DNA from: Candidatus Leptovillus gracilis
GTDB lineage: Bacteria > Chloroflexota > Anaerolineae > Promineifilales > Promineifilaceae
Assembly (NCBI GenBank): GCA_016716065.1
Contig: JADJXA010000014.1
Location: forward strand, 1-64,000
DNA length: 64,000 nt
Direction: 5' to 3'
A program made the translations under genes and the position numbers. The notes beneath the pieces are model-generated. The model did no database searches. It saw only the letters and a list, made by a program, of their open reading frames with translations, and was not told where the DNA came from. Position 1 is the stretch's first letter. The number at the start of each line of letters is the position of its first letter. This document shows, in pieces, positions 16,480 to 23,370 of the stretch.

Positions 16480-16797
16480 TTATCTCCGTAGCAAATGTCG
16501 GTTGATGGCTGCCCGCTTGCGCCGTTCATAGCGCAGGTATTGCCCGGTAATCATGGGCAGGCCGCTAAAAGCAAAGGCGGCAAAGTCCCAGAACCAGGTC
16601 ATTGGCAGAAGCCAACGACGTAACGCTATCGTCACCGTTACGCCAATAACAACCAGAAACGCTGAACGTTGTTCACCAAAAGGTTTTCTGTTGAACCAAC
16701 TGGTAAACTGGTCAAATACCAAACCAAACACATTCAGGAGGATTATTCCCCCTAAAATTCGACCAGGTATGGTCGATTTCTCGTCAAAATCTTTCAT
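16480..16797 (-). CDS. Small membrane protein of the cryptic operon
   Basis: This 105-residue protein has hydrophobic segments at about 13-34 (RILGGIILLNVFGLVFDQF), 46-62 and 64-86, the last two connected by a short basic turn (LRRWLLP). The C-terminus is strongly basic (RYERRKRAA...LLRR), expected on the cytoplasmic side. It resembles no holin or transporter family that I can name, though the size would fit a holin-like protein. It is the first gene of the minus-strand block and divergent from the integrase; the 168-bp gap between them must hold both promoters. Confidence 0.5.
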   Translation of the reverse strand: MKDFDEKSTIPGRILGGIILLNVFGLVFDQFTSWFNRKPFGEQRSAFLVVIGVTVTIALRRWLLPMTWFWDFAAFAFSGLPMITGQYLRYERRKRAAINRHLLRR

Positions 16798-16965
16798 GCA
16801 GCTTAATCCTTATTACACTTCATCAAAACTTGTCGAACTGGTTAAACAGTCTAAATCGTCACGAATAAAACATGTTCTCAATCACCTTTTTATGTCACGT
16901 TGTCGGCATATAATGCGCCCGGTCAAAATCAGTATTGCAAGTAAAACAAAATGGAGAACACTGTA

Positions 16966-17952
16966 ATGAATCTTAGCGACATAATGAAAACGTATTTGGA
17001 AAGCCTGTTGGAACGGAATCTATCACCGCTCCACATGCGCACTGTGCAAAGTAGACTTAGCCAGTTCATTTGTCCGAGCGAGGAGTTCCCAACTGATCGG
17101 CGTTTTAAACCGGTCGGTCAAATAACAGCACTGGAGTTACATGAACACTTCCAAATATTGGAGGAAGGAGGGAGAAGCGATGGTACTATGGCCGGTCATG
17201 CCAGTACGCACCGAGCTTTCTGGGCCTGGATAGCGGAGCGAGGGTTGCGAGACAATTCACCGGCTACAAAATTGCGTCGGTATTCCTATTCCCCCAAAAG
17301 GCGACGGGCCGCGCCAGTGGCTTCTGTGGAGGCTATCTCGACATGCTTGCCGGGTTTTGTCGCTGCTGGTGGTTATGCTGGCCGTGATGTCCGTGATGCT
17401 CTGGCAGTTAGCCTGGCTCTGGATTCAGGTTGTCGGATTGGGGAAATCAGGAGTTTGCGACGGCGCGATATGGAGAACGCATTATCAACAGGGGACATGT
17501 CTGCCAATGGTCGAATGCGCTACACAGTTGTGGGTCATGGCAAAACAGGAGACCAGGTGCTGACGTTTTTCAACGAGTCGGCCGACCTGTACCGGCTGTG
17601 GCAGTTGACTAACCCGCACCCCAATGCTGAATTTGTGTTTGTCAGTACGAAGAACGGCCGTTTGCTCCGACGCGAGACAATGGGACGCTGCTTTACAAAA
17701 GTATGCGAATATGCCAAAGTCCCAACAATCCGCAGCCATGCGATTCGTAAAAGGAATGCCAGCGACCTGCAAGCTACTTTTCGTGATCCAGAACTAACCC
17801 GACAGTATTTAGGTCACACGTCAATCAACACAACGATGAAACATTACAACGACGTAGACAGAGATCGAGTAGGGGAAGCAGCTGCGGTGATGGCGTCGGC
17901 GCGGCGTGGCGATCCCCTTGATATGCTGTTTAGGCCAAAACCAAGATCGTAA
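16966..17952 (+). CDS. Tyrosine recombinase (integrase)
   Basis: The enzyme catalyses site-specific integration or excision. ATG 16966 is preferred over ATG 16951, because GGAG lies 9 nt before it and nothing suitable precedes the other. The 328-residue protein has an N-terminal SAM-like core-binding domain (about 1-110) and a catalytic domain with the first Arg in SGCRIGEIRSLRR, a His-x-x-Arg box in SHAIRKRN, the LGHTS box and the nucleophile Tyr in MKHYND. All catalytic positions are present, so it should be active. Its gene points towards the tRNA-Glu 3' fragment 32 bp downstream, the likely attachment site. Confidence 0.9.
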   Translation: MNLSDIMKTYLESLLERNLSPLHMRTVQSRLSQFICPSEEFPTDRRFKPVGQITALELHEHFQILEEGGRSDGTMAGHASTHRAFWAWIAERGLRDNSPATKLRRYSYSPKRRRAAPVASVEAISTCLPGFVAAGGYAGRDVRDALAVSLALDSGCRIGEIRSLRRRDMENALSTGDMSANGRMRYTVVGHGKTGDQVLTFFNESADLYRLWQLTNPHPNAEFVFVSTKNGRLLRRETMGRCFTKVCEYAKVPTIRSHAIRKRNASDLQATFRDPELTRQYLGHTSINTTMKHYNDVDRDRVGEAAAVMASARRGDPLDMLFRPKPRS

Positions 17953-17984
17953 GCGAGGTAGCTTATAGGATCAGCTTTGGAATA

Positions 17985-18027
17985 GCCTTTCAAGCTTAAA
18001 ACCGGAGTTCGAATCTCCGTGAGGGCA
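17985..18027 (+). other. tRNA-Glu(TTC) 3' fragment, putative attachment site
   Basis: The segment contains an anticodon loop CTTTCAA (anticodon TTC), a variable region, a T-arm stem-loop CGGAG/TTCGAAT/CTCCG and an acceptor strand TGAGGGC plus A. It is preceded by no matching D-arm or 5' acceptor strand (GCCCTCA would be needed), so it is only the 3' part of a tRNA-Glu gene. Such 3' parts are left at one end of elements integrated by tyrosine recombinases. The intact copy would be at the other end, outside the window. Confidence 0.7.
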
Positions 18028-18072
18028 TGATCATAAGCCTTGCTAAGATACAATTAGCGAGTCGCAGTCTGG

Positions 18073-18120
18073 AAACGGCCGTATCAACCTTGCTCAGGGT
18101 GAACGGCCGTTTTGTTTTTC
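18073..18120 (+). terminator. Terminator-like hairpin made of two octamer copies
   Basis: AAACGGCCGT (18073-18082) pairs with ACGGCCGTTT (18103-18112), followed by a T-rich stretch TTGTTTTTC. It lies just outside the putative attachment site and would end transcription from the integrase or tRNA-Glu side. The loop is about 20 nt, longer than ideal. Confidence 0.45.
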
Positions 18121-18891
18121 CGTAAATCTAAAGTAGCCATAAACCGAAGTCTATATGCCACTAGCCGTTGGCATTTGCCAGAGGTGGCATCCTACGGCAG
18201 ACGGATTACCGAATACGGGTACTGGTACTCTGTCAATGATCATGATGACGGCCATCTTGCACTTTGTTGGCGGTTTGGCCGATGGTTTGTACAATGCCTG
18301 TTCATGGAATACGTTGCCAGATTTCTCCAACCGCATTCGGAAACGATGCAGCGCTGTCATTTATATGTCGGGCGAAACCGCCTCTCGCTGGTGGGCGATT
18401 TTGGCTCTCCCTGGCTAAAGGATGAGCCGGGTAAGATACGTCTGGCACGGCCGTCTGGCGAAGCCATCGCCTCCCTGGAATTTCCTGGCCTTAAAACGGT
18501 CAGCAAAGGCGGCAATCCTCGAATCAGCTATGCCCTGATTTATGATCATGCCGTTTACGCGATTATCACCAAGTACCCCTGGCCCAACCCGGATAAGCCG
18601 GAAGGCGCACCCTATTTTGAGATTGAAACCGAGGGTCAGCGTTGGCTGGCATTTAACCGGGTAGTAGACGGCCGTTCCCCCACGACCAGCTATGTCTTAT
18701 GCGACAATGCCCCCGCCCATTTCCAACCCTACACCCAACCGCTGGACGACTGCCTCAAGGATCCGGTCGGCCAGATAGACCGGCAGTCTGACGGGTCTGA
18801 GTTTGTCATCATGCTGCCAGACGGCCGTTTTCGCCAGCCGCAGATCATCCTCTTGTCCCTGGTCTTCCTGATCCGCCAGTTACCCACCTAA
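18112..18891 (+). CDS. Hypothetical protein beside the integration site
   Basis: The frame runs 259 residues from TTG 18112, but no ribosome site supports this start; the first good internal Met is at about residue 66 (18307). The product is a soluble alpha/beta protein rich in Trp, Tyr and Arg (RFGRWFVQCLFMEYVARFLQ; KYPWPNPDKP). It has no signal peptide and no motif I can name. It is the first chromosomal gene outside the element, so its 5' end may have been altered by integration. It carries four copies of the octamer, like other chromosomal genes here. It converges with asnS. Confidence 0.45.
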   Translation: MFFRKSKVAINRSLYATSRWHLPEVASYGRRITEYGYWYSVNDHDDGHLALCWRFGRWFVQCLFMEYVARFLQPHSETMQRCHLYVGRNRLSLVGDFGSPWLKDEPGKIRLARPSGEAIASLEFPGLKTVSKGGNPRISYALIYDHAVYAIITKYPWPNPDKPEGAPYFEIETEGQRWLAFNRVVDGRSPTTSYVLCDNAPAHFQPYTQPLDDCLKDPVGQIDRQSDGSEFVIMLPDGRFRQPQIILLSLVFLIRQLPT

Positions 18892-18931
18892 TTCATATGG
18901 TTATCCACAAAGGTTTTTGGCTGCGGCGGTA

Positions 18932-18977
18932 GGGCGATTTTCCAAATCGCCCAGAGAACGATTTGGAAAATCGTTCT
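18932..18977. repeat. Double palindrome between convergent genes
   Basis: Two adjacent hairpins occur: GGGCGATTT/AAATCGCCC, and AGAACGATTT/AAATCGTTCT. The inner parts CGATTTTCCAAATCG (18935-18949) and CGATTTGGAAAATCG (18959-18973) are also reverse complements of each other, so the whole can fold as one long stem. The position between convergent ends suggests a bidirectional terminator or a REP-like element. Confidence 0.65.
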
Positions 18978-18991
18978 ACAGCAGACCAAAC

Positions 18992-20329
18992 TCAAGGGTT
19001 CATGCGATTGAGGGTGCGCGGGAAGGGACTGGTCTGGCGGATGTGTTCGATGCCACAAATCCAGGCCACCGTGCGCTCCAGCCCCAAGCCAAAACCGCTG
19101 TGCGGTACGCTGCCATAACGCCGCAAATCAATATACCACTGGTAGTGGGCTTCCGGCAGTTCGTGGCGCTGAATGGCCGCCAGCAGGACGGCCGGGTCGC
19201 TCATCCGTTCGCTGCCACCGATGATTTCACCGTAGCCTTCGGGGGCCAGCAGGTCTACGCTTTTACACACCTCCGGACGGCCCGGCCACGGCTCCATATA
19301 AAACGCCTTCACCTGTGTCGGATAGCCATACACAAAGACCGGCTTGTCGAACTGCTTTGTCAGCACCGTCTCGTGCGGCGAGCCAAAATCGTCGCCCCAT
19401 TCAATTTTGAGTTGTTCTTTTAGTTCCGGGTCGTCGGTGGCCTCGCGGATGGCCTGGATTCGTTCGACCGCCTCGTCGTAGCTGATGCGCGGGAAGGGTG
19501 GTTTGATGTTTTCTAACGCCGTCAGGTCGCGTTCCAGCAGCGCCAGTTCATTACGCCGCTTCGCCAGAGTGGTCTGCACCACGTAGCTGACAAATTCCTC
19601 CTCCAGCACCATCAAATCGTCCAGGTCGCAAAAGGCGATTTCTGGCTCCACCATCCAGAACTCGGCCAGGTGGCGGCGCGTCTTAGACTTTTCGGCGCGA
19701 AAGGTGGGGCCAAAGCAGTAGGCTTTGCCGAAGGCCATGATGTTGGCTTCATTGTACAATTGGCCGGTTTGGGCCAGGTAGGCTTTGTCCTCGAAGTAGT
19801 CTACTTCAAAGAGCGTGCTGGTCCCTTCGGCCGCCGCCGGGGTGATGATGGGCGTGTCTATGTTCAGGAAGCCGCGGTCGTCGAAAAAGTCTATAATGGC
19901 GCGTTTGATGGTGGCGCGCACGCGCATAATCGCCCATTGCTGGCTGGAGCGCAGCCACAGATGGCGGTTGTCCATCAAAAATTCGACGCCATGATCTTTG
20001 GGGGTGATGGGATAATCGCTGACATCTTGCAGCACGGTGACGCTTTCGATGCCAATTTCGTGGCCGCCAGGGATGCCAGGGGCACGGCCGTTCTCCCGTA
20101 CCTGCCCGGTCACAATTAACGACGACTCCTGGCCCAGCCGCTTGAGCGTCTCGAACAGTTCCTCGCCGATTTCTGGCTCGTAGGCCACACCCTGGCAAAT
20201 GCCCGTGCCGTCGCGCAGCCGCACAAACAGCAGTTTGCCCTTGCGGGTGCTGGCATATAACCAACCCTTTAATGTCACATGCTCACCGACAAAGTCGGCG
20301 ATTTTTTCGATGGTAAATTCGTTACTCAT
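18992..20329 (-). CDS. asnS: Asparaginyl-tRNA synthetase
   Basis: This enzyme charges tRNA-Asn with asparagine in the cytoplasm. The 445 residues have an N-terminal OB-fold anticodon-binding domain (about 1-115, with VTLKGWLYASTRKGKLLFVR) and a class II catalytic core. Motif 2 is in CFGPTFRAEKS, and motif 3 is GFGLGLERTVAWICG near the end, followed by the usual SPFPRTLNRMNP tail. Choice of AsnRS over AspRS rests on this tail and on the RAEKS...HLAEFWMVEPE segment. The length is normal. It is divergent from amt and has no co-directional partner. Confidence 0.95.
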   Translation of the reverse strand: MSNEFTIEKIADFVGEHVTLKGWLYASTRKGKLLFVRLRDGTGICQGVAYEPEIGEELFETLKRLGQESSLIVTGQVRENGRAPGIPGGHEIGIESVTVLQDVSDYPITPKDHGVEFLMDNRHLWLRSSQQWAIMRVRATIKRAIIDFFDDRGFLNIDTPIITPAAAEGTSTLFEVDYFEDKAYLAQTGQLYNEANIMAFGKAYCFGPTFRAEKSKTRRHLAEFWMVEPEIAFCDLDDLMVLEEEFVSYVVQTTLAKRRNELALLERDLTALENIKPPFPRISYDEAVERIQAIREATDDPELKEQLKIEWGDDFGSPHETVLTKQFDKPVFVYGYPTQVKAFYMEPWPGRPEVCKSVDLLAPEGYGEIIGGSERMSDPAVLLAAIQRHELPEAHYQWYIDLRRYGSVPHSGFGLGLERTVAWICGIEHIRQTSPFPRTLNRMNP

Positions 20330-20517
20330 GGCTAATCTCCCAATGCAGTTTCAAGCGGGGATTGTATCACGTTCATAGGTCATGCGTCATGGGTCTGGGG
20401 GGTGCGTCTGATTATGGGGTCGGGCGATGATCTGTGCGCCTTCCAGGTTGCTGGCGGTTGGACAGCGTTTCGTGCATTTTGCACAACGGCCGTCTAAAAA
20501 TTTGATGCAGAAATAGA

Positions 20518-20546
20518 TTGACTGATTCGGACTCGTTGTGTATCTT
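20518..20546 (+). promoter_or_regulatory. Candidate promoter of amt
   Basis: TTGACT (20518-20523) and TATCTT (20541-20546) are 17 bp apart. A small inverted repeat GTTGTGT/ACACAAC (20535-20541 and 20552-20558) overlaps the -10 and the likely start and could be an operator. The 372-bp gap 20330-20701 otherwise contains the leader hairpin described next and the asnS upstream region. Confidence 0.45.
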
Positions 20547-20579
20547 TAATCACACAACCAAATACATTTTCGAGACCAG

Positions 20580-20637
20580 GACGTCTCCTCCACACAAAGC
20601 GTAAGCTGTTGGGTGGAGAGGCGTCTTTTTGCTTTTC
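20580..20637 (+). terminator. Terminator-like hairpin in the amt leader (attenuator candidate)
   Basis: GACGTCTCCTCCAC (20580-20593) pairs with GTGGAGAGGCGTC (20613-20625), with one bulge and one wobble pair, followed by TTTTTGCTTTTC. It lies 65 bp before the amt start and downstream of the candidate promoter, with no gene of its own to terminate. An attenuation or riboswitch role in ammonium uptake is inference. Confidence 0.55.
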
Positions 20638-20701
20638 TGGGCAGGCTGGTCGGTGTAGGGAGTTGTAGTAAATTCTAAGGTGAGTTTGGAGGAGATTGAA
20701 C

Positions 20702-22108
20702 ATGTTTAAGTTTGACAAAAAACGGTGGATTCGTGTTTTGTTGGTGGGGATGAGCATGGGGCTGCTGATGGTTTTTAGCAGCAGCGCGATGGCTCAAGAG
20801 GAAACGGCCGTTACCACCGACCAGATCGTCATCCAAATAGACACCATCTGGCTCTTCATCGGCGCGTTCCTTGTCTTCTGGATGCAGGCTGGTTTTGCCA
20901 TGGTCGAAAGCGGCTTCTCCCGCTCCAAAAACGCCGCCAACCTGCTCATGAAAAACCTGATGGACTTCTGTATGGGCACGCTCCTGTTTTTTGCCATCGG
21001 CTTTGGCCTGATGTACGGCACATCGGCCGGCGGTTTCATCGGCACAACCAACTTTTTCTTGTCCGAATTGGACCCTGGCGCAATAGACCCCTACAGCTGG
21101 GTAGATTTCCTCTTCCAGCTCATGTTTGCCGCAGCTTCGGCGACCATCGTCTCGGGCGCGGTAGCCGAACGGCTCAAGTTCAAATCTTATCTGGTGTACA
21201 GCGTCGTCATGACCGCCTTCATCTATCCCATCTCCGGGCATTGGCACTGGGGCGGCGGTTGGTTGTTCAACTTGGGTTTCATTGACTTCGCAGGTTCGAC
21301 GATTGTTCATGCCGTCGGTGGGTTCGCCGCTCTGGCCGCCGCCTGGGTATTAGGCCCGCGTATCGGCAAATTTAACAAAGATGGCAGCAGCAACGTCATC
21401 CCCGGTCACAGCCTGACGTTGGCAGCTCTGGGCGTCTTCATCCTGTGGATGGGTTGGTTTGGCTTCAATTCTGGCAGCACACTGTCTGGCATGAACCCCG
21501 GCATCGCCTACATCGCTGTCACCACCACCCTGGCGGCAGCGGCGTCTACCACCTCTGCCCTATTGGTCAACTGGTTCAAAGCCGGGCATCCTTCCACCGA
21601 AATGGCCCTCAATGGCTCCCTGGCCGGTCTGGTCGCCATTACCGCCGGTGCGGCCAACGTCACGCCAACCGGAGCGATTCTCATTGGTTTTATCGCCGGT
21701 GGCGTGTTGGTGTACGGCCTGGATTTGATTGAGCGCGTTCTGAAAGTAGACGATCCCGTCGGCGCGGTGGCCGTGCATGGGCTGAACGGCATGTGGGGAA
21801 CCATTGCCGTGGGTCTTTTTGCCGCCCCGTCTGTTGGACTGCTGACGGGCATGGGCGAAATTTCGGGCCTGCTCTACGGGGGTGGTTTTGCTCAATTGGG
21901 CGTACAAGTCTTAGGCACGGTAGTTATCGCCGCCTGGGCGTTTGTAACAATGGGGGCGCTCTTTTACATCATGAAAGTGACCATGGGCATTCGTGTCTCC
22001 CCCAAAGAAGAGTTGGAAGGGTTGGACATCTCCGAGCATTTCACGTCCAGTTATCCCGAATTTGGCCCGGCAGCGGCCGATGTAGTGACAATTACCAGCG
22101 GCGACTAA
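20702..22108 (+). CDS. amt: Ammonium transporter
   Basis: The protein conducts ammonium across the cytoplasmic membrane. ATG 20702 follows GGAGGAG with 7-nt spacing. The 468 residues begin with a signal-peptide-like segment (to Ala-Met-Ala-Gln at about residue 31), then about eleven membrane helices. Family landmarks include FLVFWMQAGFAMVESGFSR, the conserved FAFA-type region replaced by FQLMFAAASATIVSG, the pore His regions GHWHWGGGW and DFAGSTIVHAVGG, and VHGLNGMWG. The C-terminal tail is of normal length. It lies upstream of an unknown gene and glutamine synthetase glnN, so ammonium uptake and assimilation are neighbours. No glnB/glnK gene is in the window. Confidence 0.95.
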   Translation: MFKFDKKRWIRVLLVGMSMGLLMVFSSSAMAQEETAVTTDQIVIQIDTIWLFIGAFLVFWMQAGFAMVESGFSRSKNAANLLMKNLMDFCMGTLLFFAIGFGLMYGTSAGGFIGTTNFFLSELDPGAIDPYSWVDFLFQLMFAAASATIVSGAVAERLKFKSYLVYSVVMTAFIYPISGHWHWGGGWLFNLGFIDFAGSTIVHAVGGFAALAAAWVLGPRIGKFNKDGSSNVIPGHSLTLAALGVFILWMGWFGFNSGSTLSGMNPGIAYIAVTTTLAAAASTTSALLVNWFKAGHPSTEMALNGSLAGLVAITAGAANVTPTGAILIGFIAGGVLVYGLDLIERVLKVDDPVGAVAVHGLNGMWGTIAVGLFAAPSVGLLTGMGEISGLLYGGGFAQLGVQVLGTVVIAAWAFVTMGALFYIMKVTMGIRVSPKEELEGLDISEHFTSSYPEFGPAAADVVTITSGD

Positions 22109-22235
22109 TGGGAATTTTGGATACGCGGATTGATTAGATCGGGCGGATTCTCCTGAAGTAAGTGATGAATTTGTCAGATGGGTGTCTATTGTTTTGAGGA
22201 GACTTCATGAGTGGTCTACCCACCACCATGAATGA

Positions 22236-22298
22236 AAACTCTGGGAGCGCAGGCGTCTCGCCTGCCGGGGGCGGACGGGACGTCCGCGCTCCCATTTT
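22236..22298 (+). repeat. Dispersed palindromic repeat, copy 1
   Basis: A GC-rich double-hairpin unit (core GCAGGCGTCTCGCCTGC and GCGGACGGGACGTCCGC) bounded by AAAA and TTTT. A near-identical copy lies in the opposite orientation at 40101-40164. Both are intergenic. The unit ends 12 bp before the start of the gene at 22311. Confidence 0.85.
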
Positions 22299-22310
22299 CA
22301 GAGGAGTTAG

Positions 22311-23261
22311 ATGAAAGCAGCCCTGGTTCGTAACAGCAGCGAATACGCTGAGACCATTCCCTATTATGTGGAATTGGAAGTATTGACGAGGACGGTGGAC
22401 GCCGGCAGCGTTTTTAGGATTCCGGTAGGCGTGGTATATCAAGGTGGTGGTAAGCGATTTACGATAGATGTTTGTGGGTTCCAGCGCCAATCGGACAAAC
22501 CGGCTGAACTGCCCAAAATTGCCGGTTATCTGGTCAACAGCCTGGTACACCTGGCTCGCTTGCCCAGCTATGTCTTCATCGCCCGGCGCGCCGGGGAAAT
22601 TTACCCGGTGTATACCATTGACAACGAGGTCTTTGCCACAACGCCCGGCGGCCCCATTTTTAAGCACGTAGAATTAGCCAAAGTGCGCGAATATCTGGGT
22701 GATTATCTCAACACGATTGGTATCTTGGGCGAGAACGGCGTCAGCGACCGGCTGCATGTGCGCGGCGTAAATTTGCAGACTTTGGGGCTGCGCCGGCCGG
22801 TCTTCTACCTGAAGAAGCGTGTGGTGGGCCAGACAGATTTCTGGGCGCCGGTCTTTGAAGCAGGCGATGGGCAATCTGTATACACCTACGCCGCCAGCGC
22901 GCGCCGCGAAGCGCCGGTGGCGGGTGGGCAGGAAGTGCTGGCTTTGCAGGCGGTGGTGGCTGAGGCGTTGATGGCCGACGGCCGTCTCGCCGACCCCCAC
23001 GACCTGCGTCCAGACCGCCTGTTCCCCGATTACTGGAAACGGCTAGAAACGACCCTGACACCGCAAGGCAGCACGGCCGTTAACCGGTTTACCCTCCCTC
23101 TATACAGCAGCCCAGATGTCTGGGTAGGGCTGGAACCACGCCCCGAAGAAGAGCGTTACAGTCTTTTTATCGGTGAGGATGCCCAGGCTGTTGTAGAACG
23201 CGCCGCCGCCGATTTTGCGCGGCGCGGATATGCTGTCGCAAGTGAGCTTGTGATGGCTTAA
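22311..23261 (+). CDS. Conserved-looking protein between amt and glnN, unknown
   Basis: ATG 22311 follows GAGGAGTTAG. The 316-residue protein is soluble. Its N-terminal half has many beta strands (YYVELEVLTRTVDAGSVFRIPVG and on) and a segment LPSYVFIARRAGEIYPVYTI that looks like the core of a folded domain. The middle contains RPVFYLKKRVVGQTDFWAPVF and the C-terminal 50 residues look helical. No catalytic motif is recognised. It lies between an ammonium transporter and glutamine synthetase on the same strand, 109 bp before glnN, so a connection with nitrogen metabolism is possible but only from position. Confidence 0.6.
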   Translation: MKAALVRNSSEYAETIPYYVELEVLTRTVDAGSVFRIPVGVVYQGGGKRFTIDVCGFQRQSDKPAELPKIAGYLVNSLVHLARLPSYVFIARRAGEIYPVYTIDNEVFATTPGGPIFKHVELAKVREYLGDYLNTIGILGENGVSDRLHVRGVNLQTLGLRRPVFYLKKRVVGQTDFWAPVFEAGDGQSVYTYAASARREAPVAGGQEVLALQAVVAEALMADGRLADPHDLRPDRLFPDYWKRLETTLTPQGSTAVNRFTLPLYSSPDVWVGLEPRPEEERYSLFIGEDAQAVVERAAADFARRGYAVASELVMA

Positions 23262-23370
23262 ACAGAAATTGTCCAGGGTGGCGCAGAGGAGAGAGAAAGG
23301 CCATTTTCCTGTTCTCCGCGCCGCCCTGGTGCAACCTATTTACCCCAATTTAGATAAGGAGTTTTTTGCA

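Larger units (their letters stand above)
1..18027. mobile_element. Integrative element in tRNA-Glu, right part (left end outside window)
   Basis: A tyrosine recombinase gene (16966-17952) lies 32 bp from a 43-nt segment that reads as the 3' part of a tRNA-Glu (17985-18027), the usual arrangement of an integrated element with its attachment site. All genes to the left are accessory: a holin-like gene end, restriction-modification, STAND ATPases and a block of unknown small genes. No second copy of the tRNA segment is visible at the left, so the other end probably lies before position 1. The ACGGCCGT octamer is about half as frequent here (about 18 in 18 kb) as in the remaining 46 kb (about 93), which fits a foreign origin. 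The left extent is inference. Confidence 0.6.

Noticed and set aside
23269..23370. N-terminal extension of glnN
   Set aside because: The in-frame extension lacks a ribosome site, while ATG 23371 has AAGGAG and begins the normal GSIII sequence.
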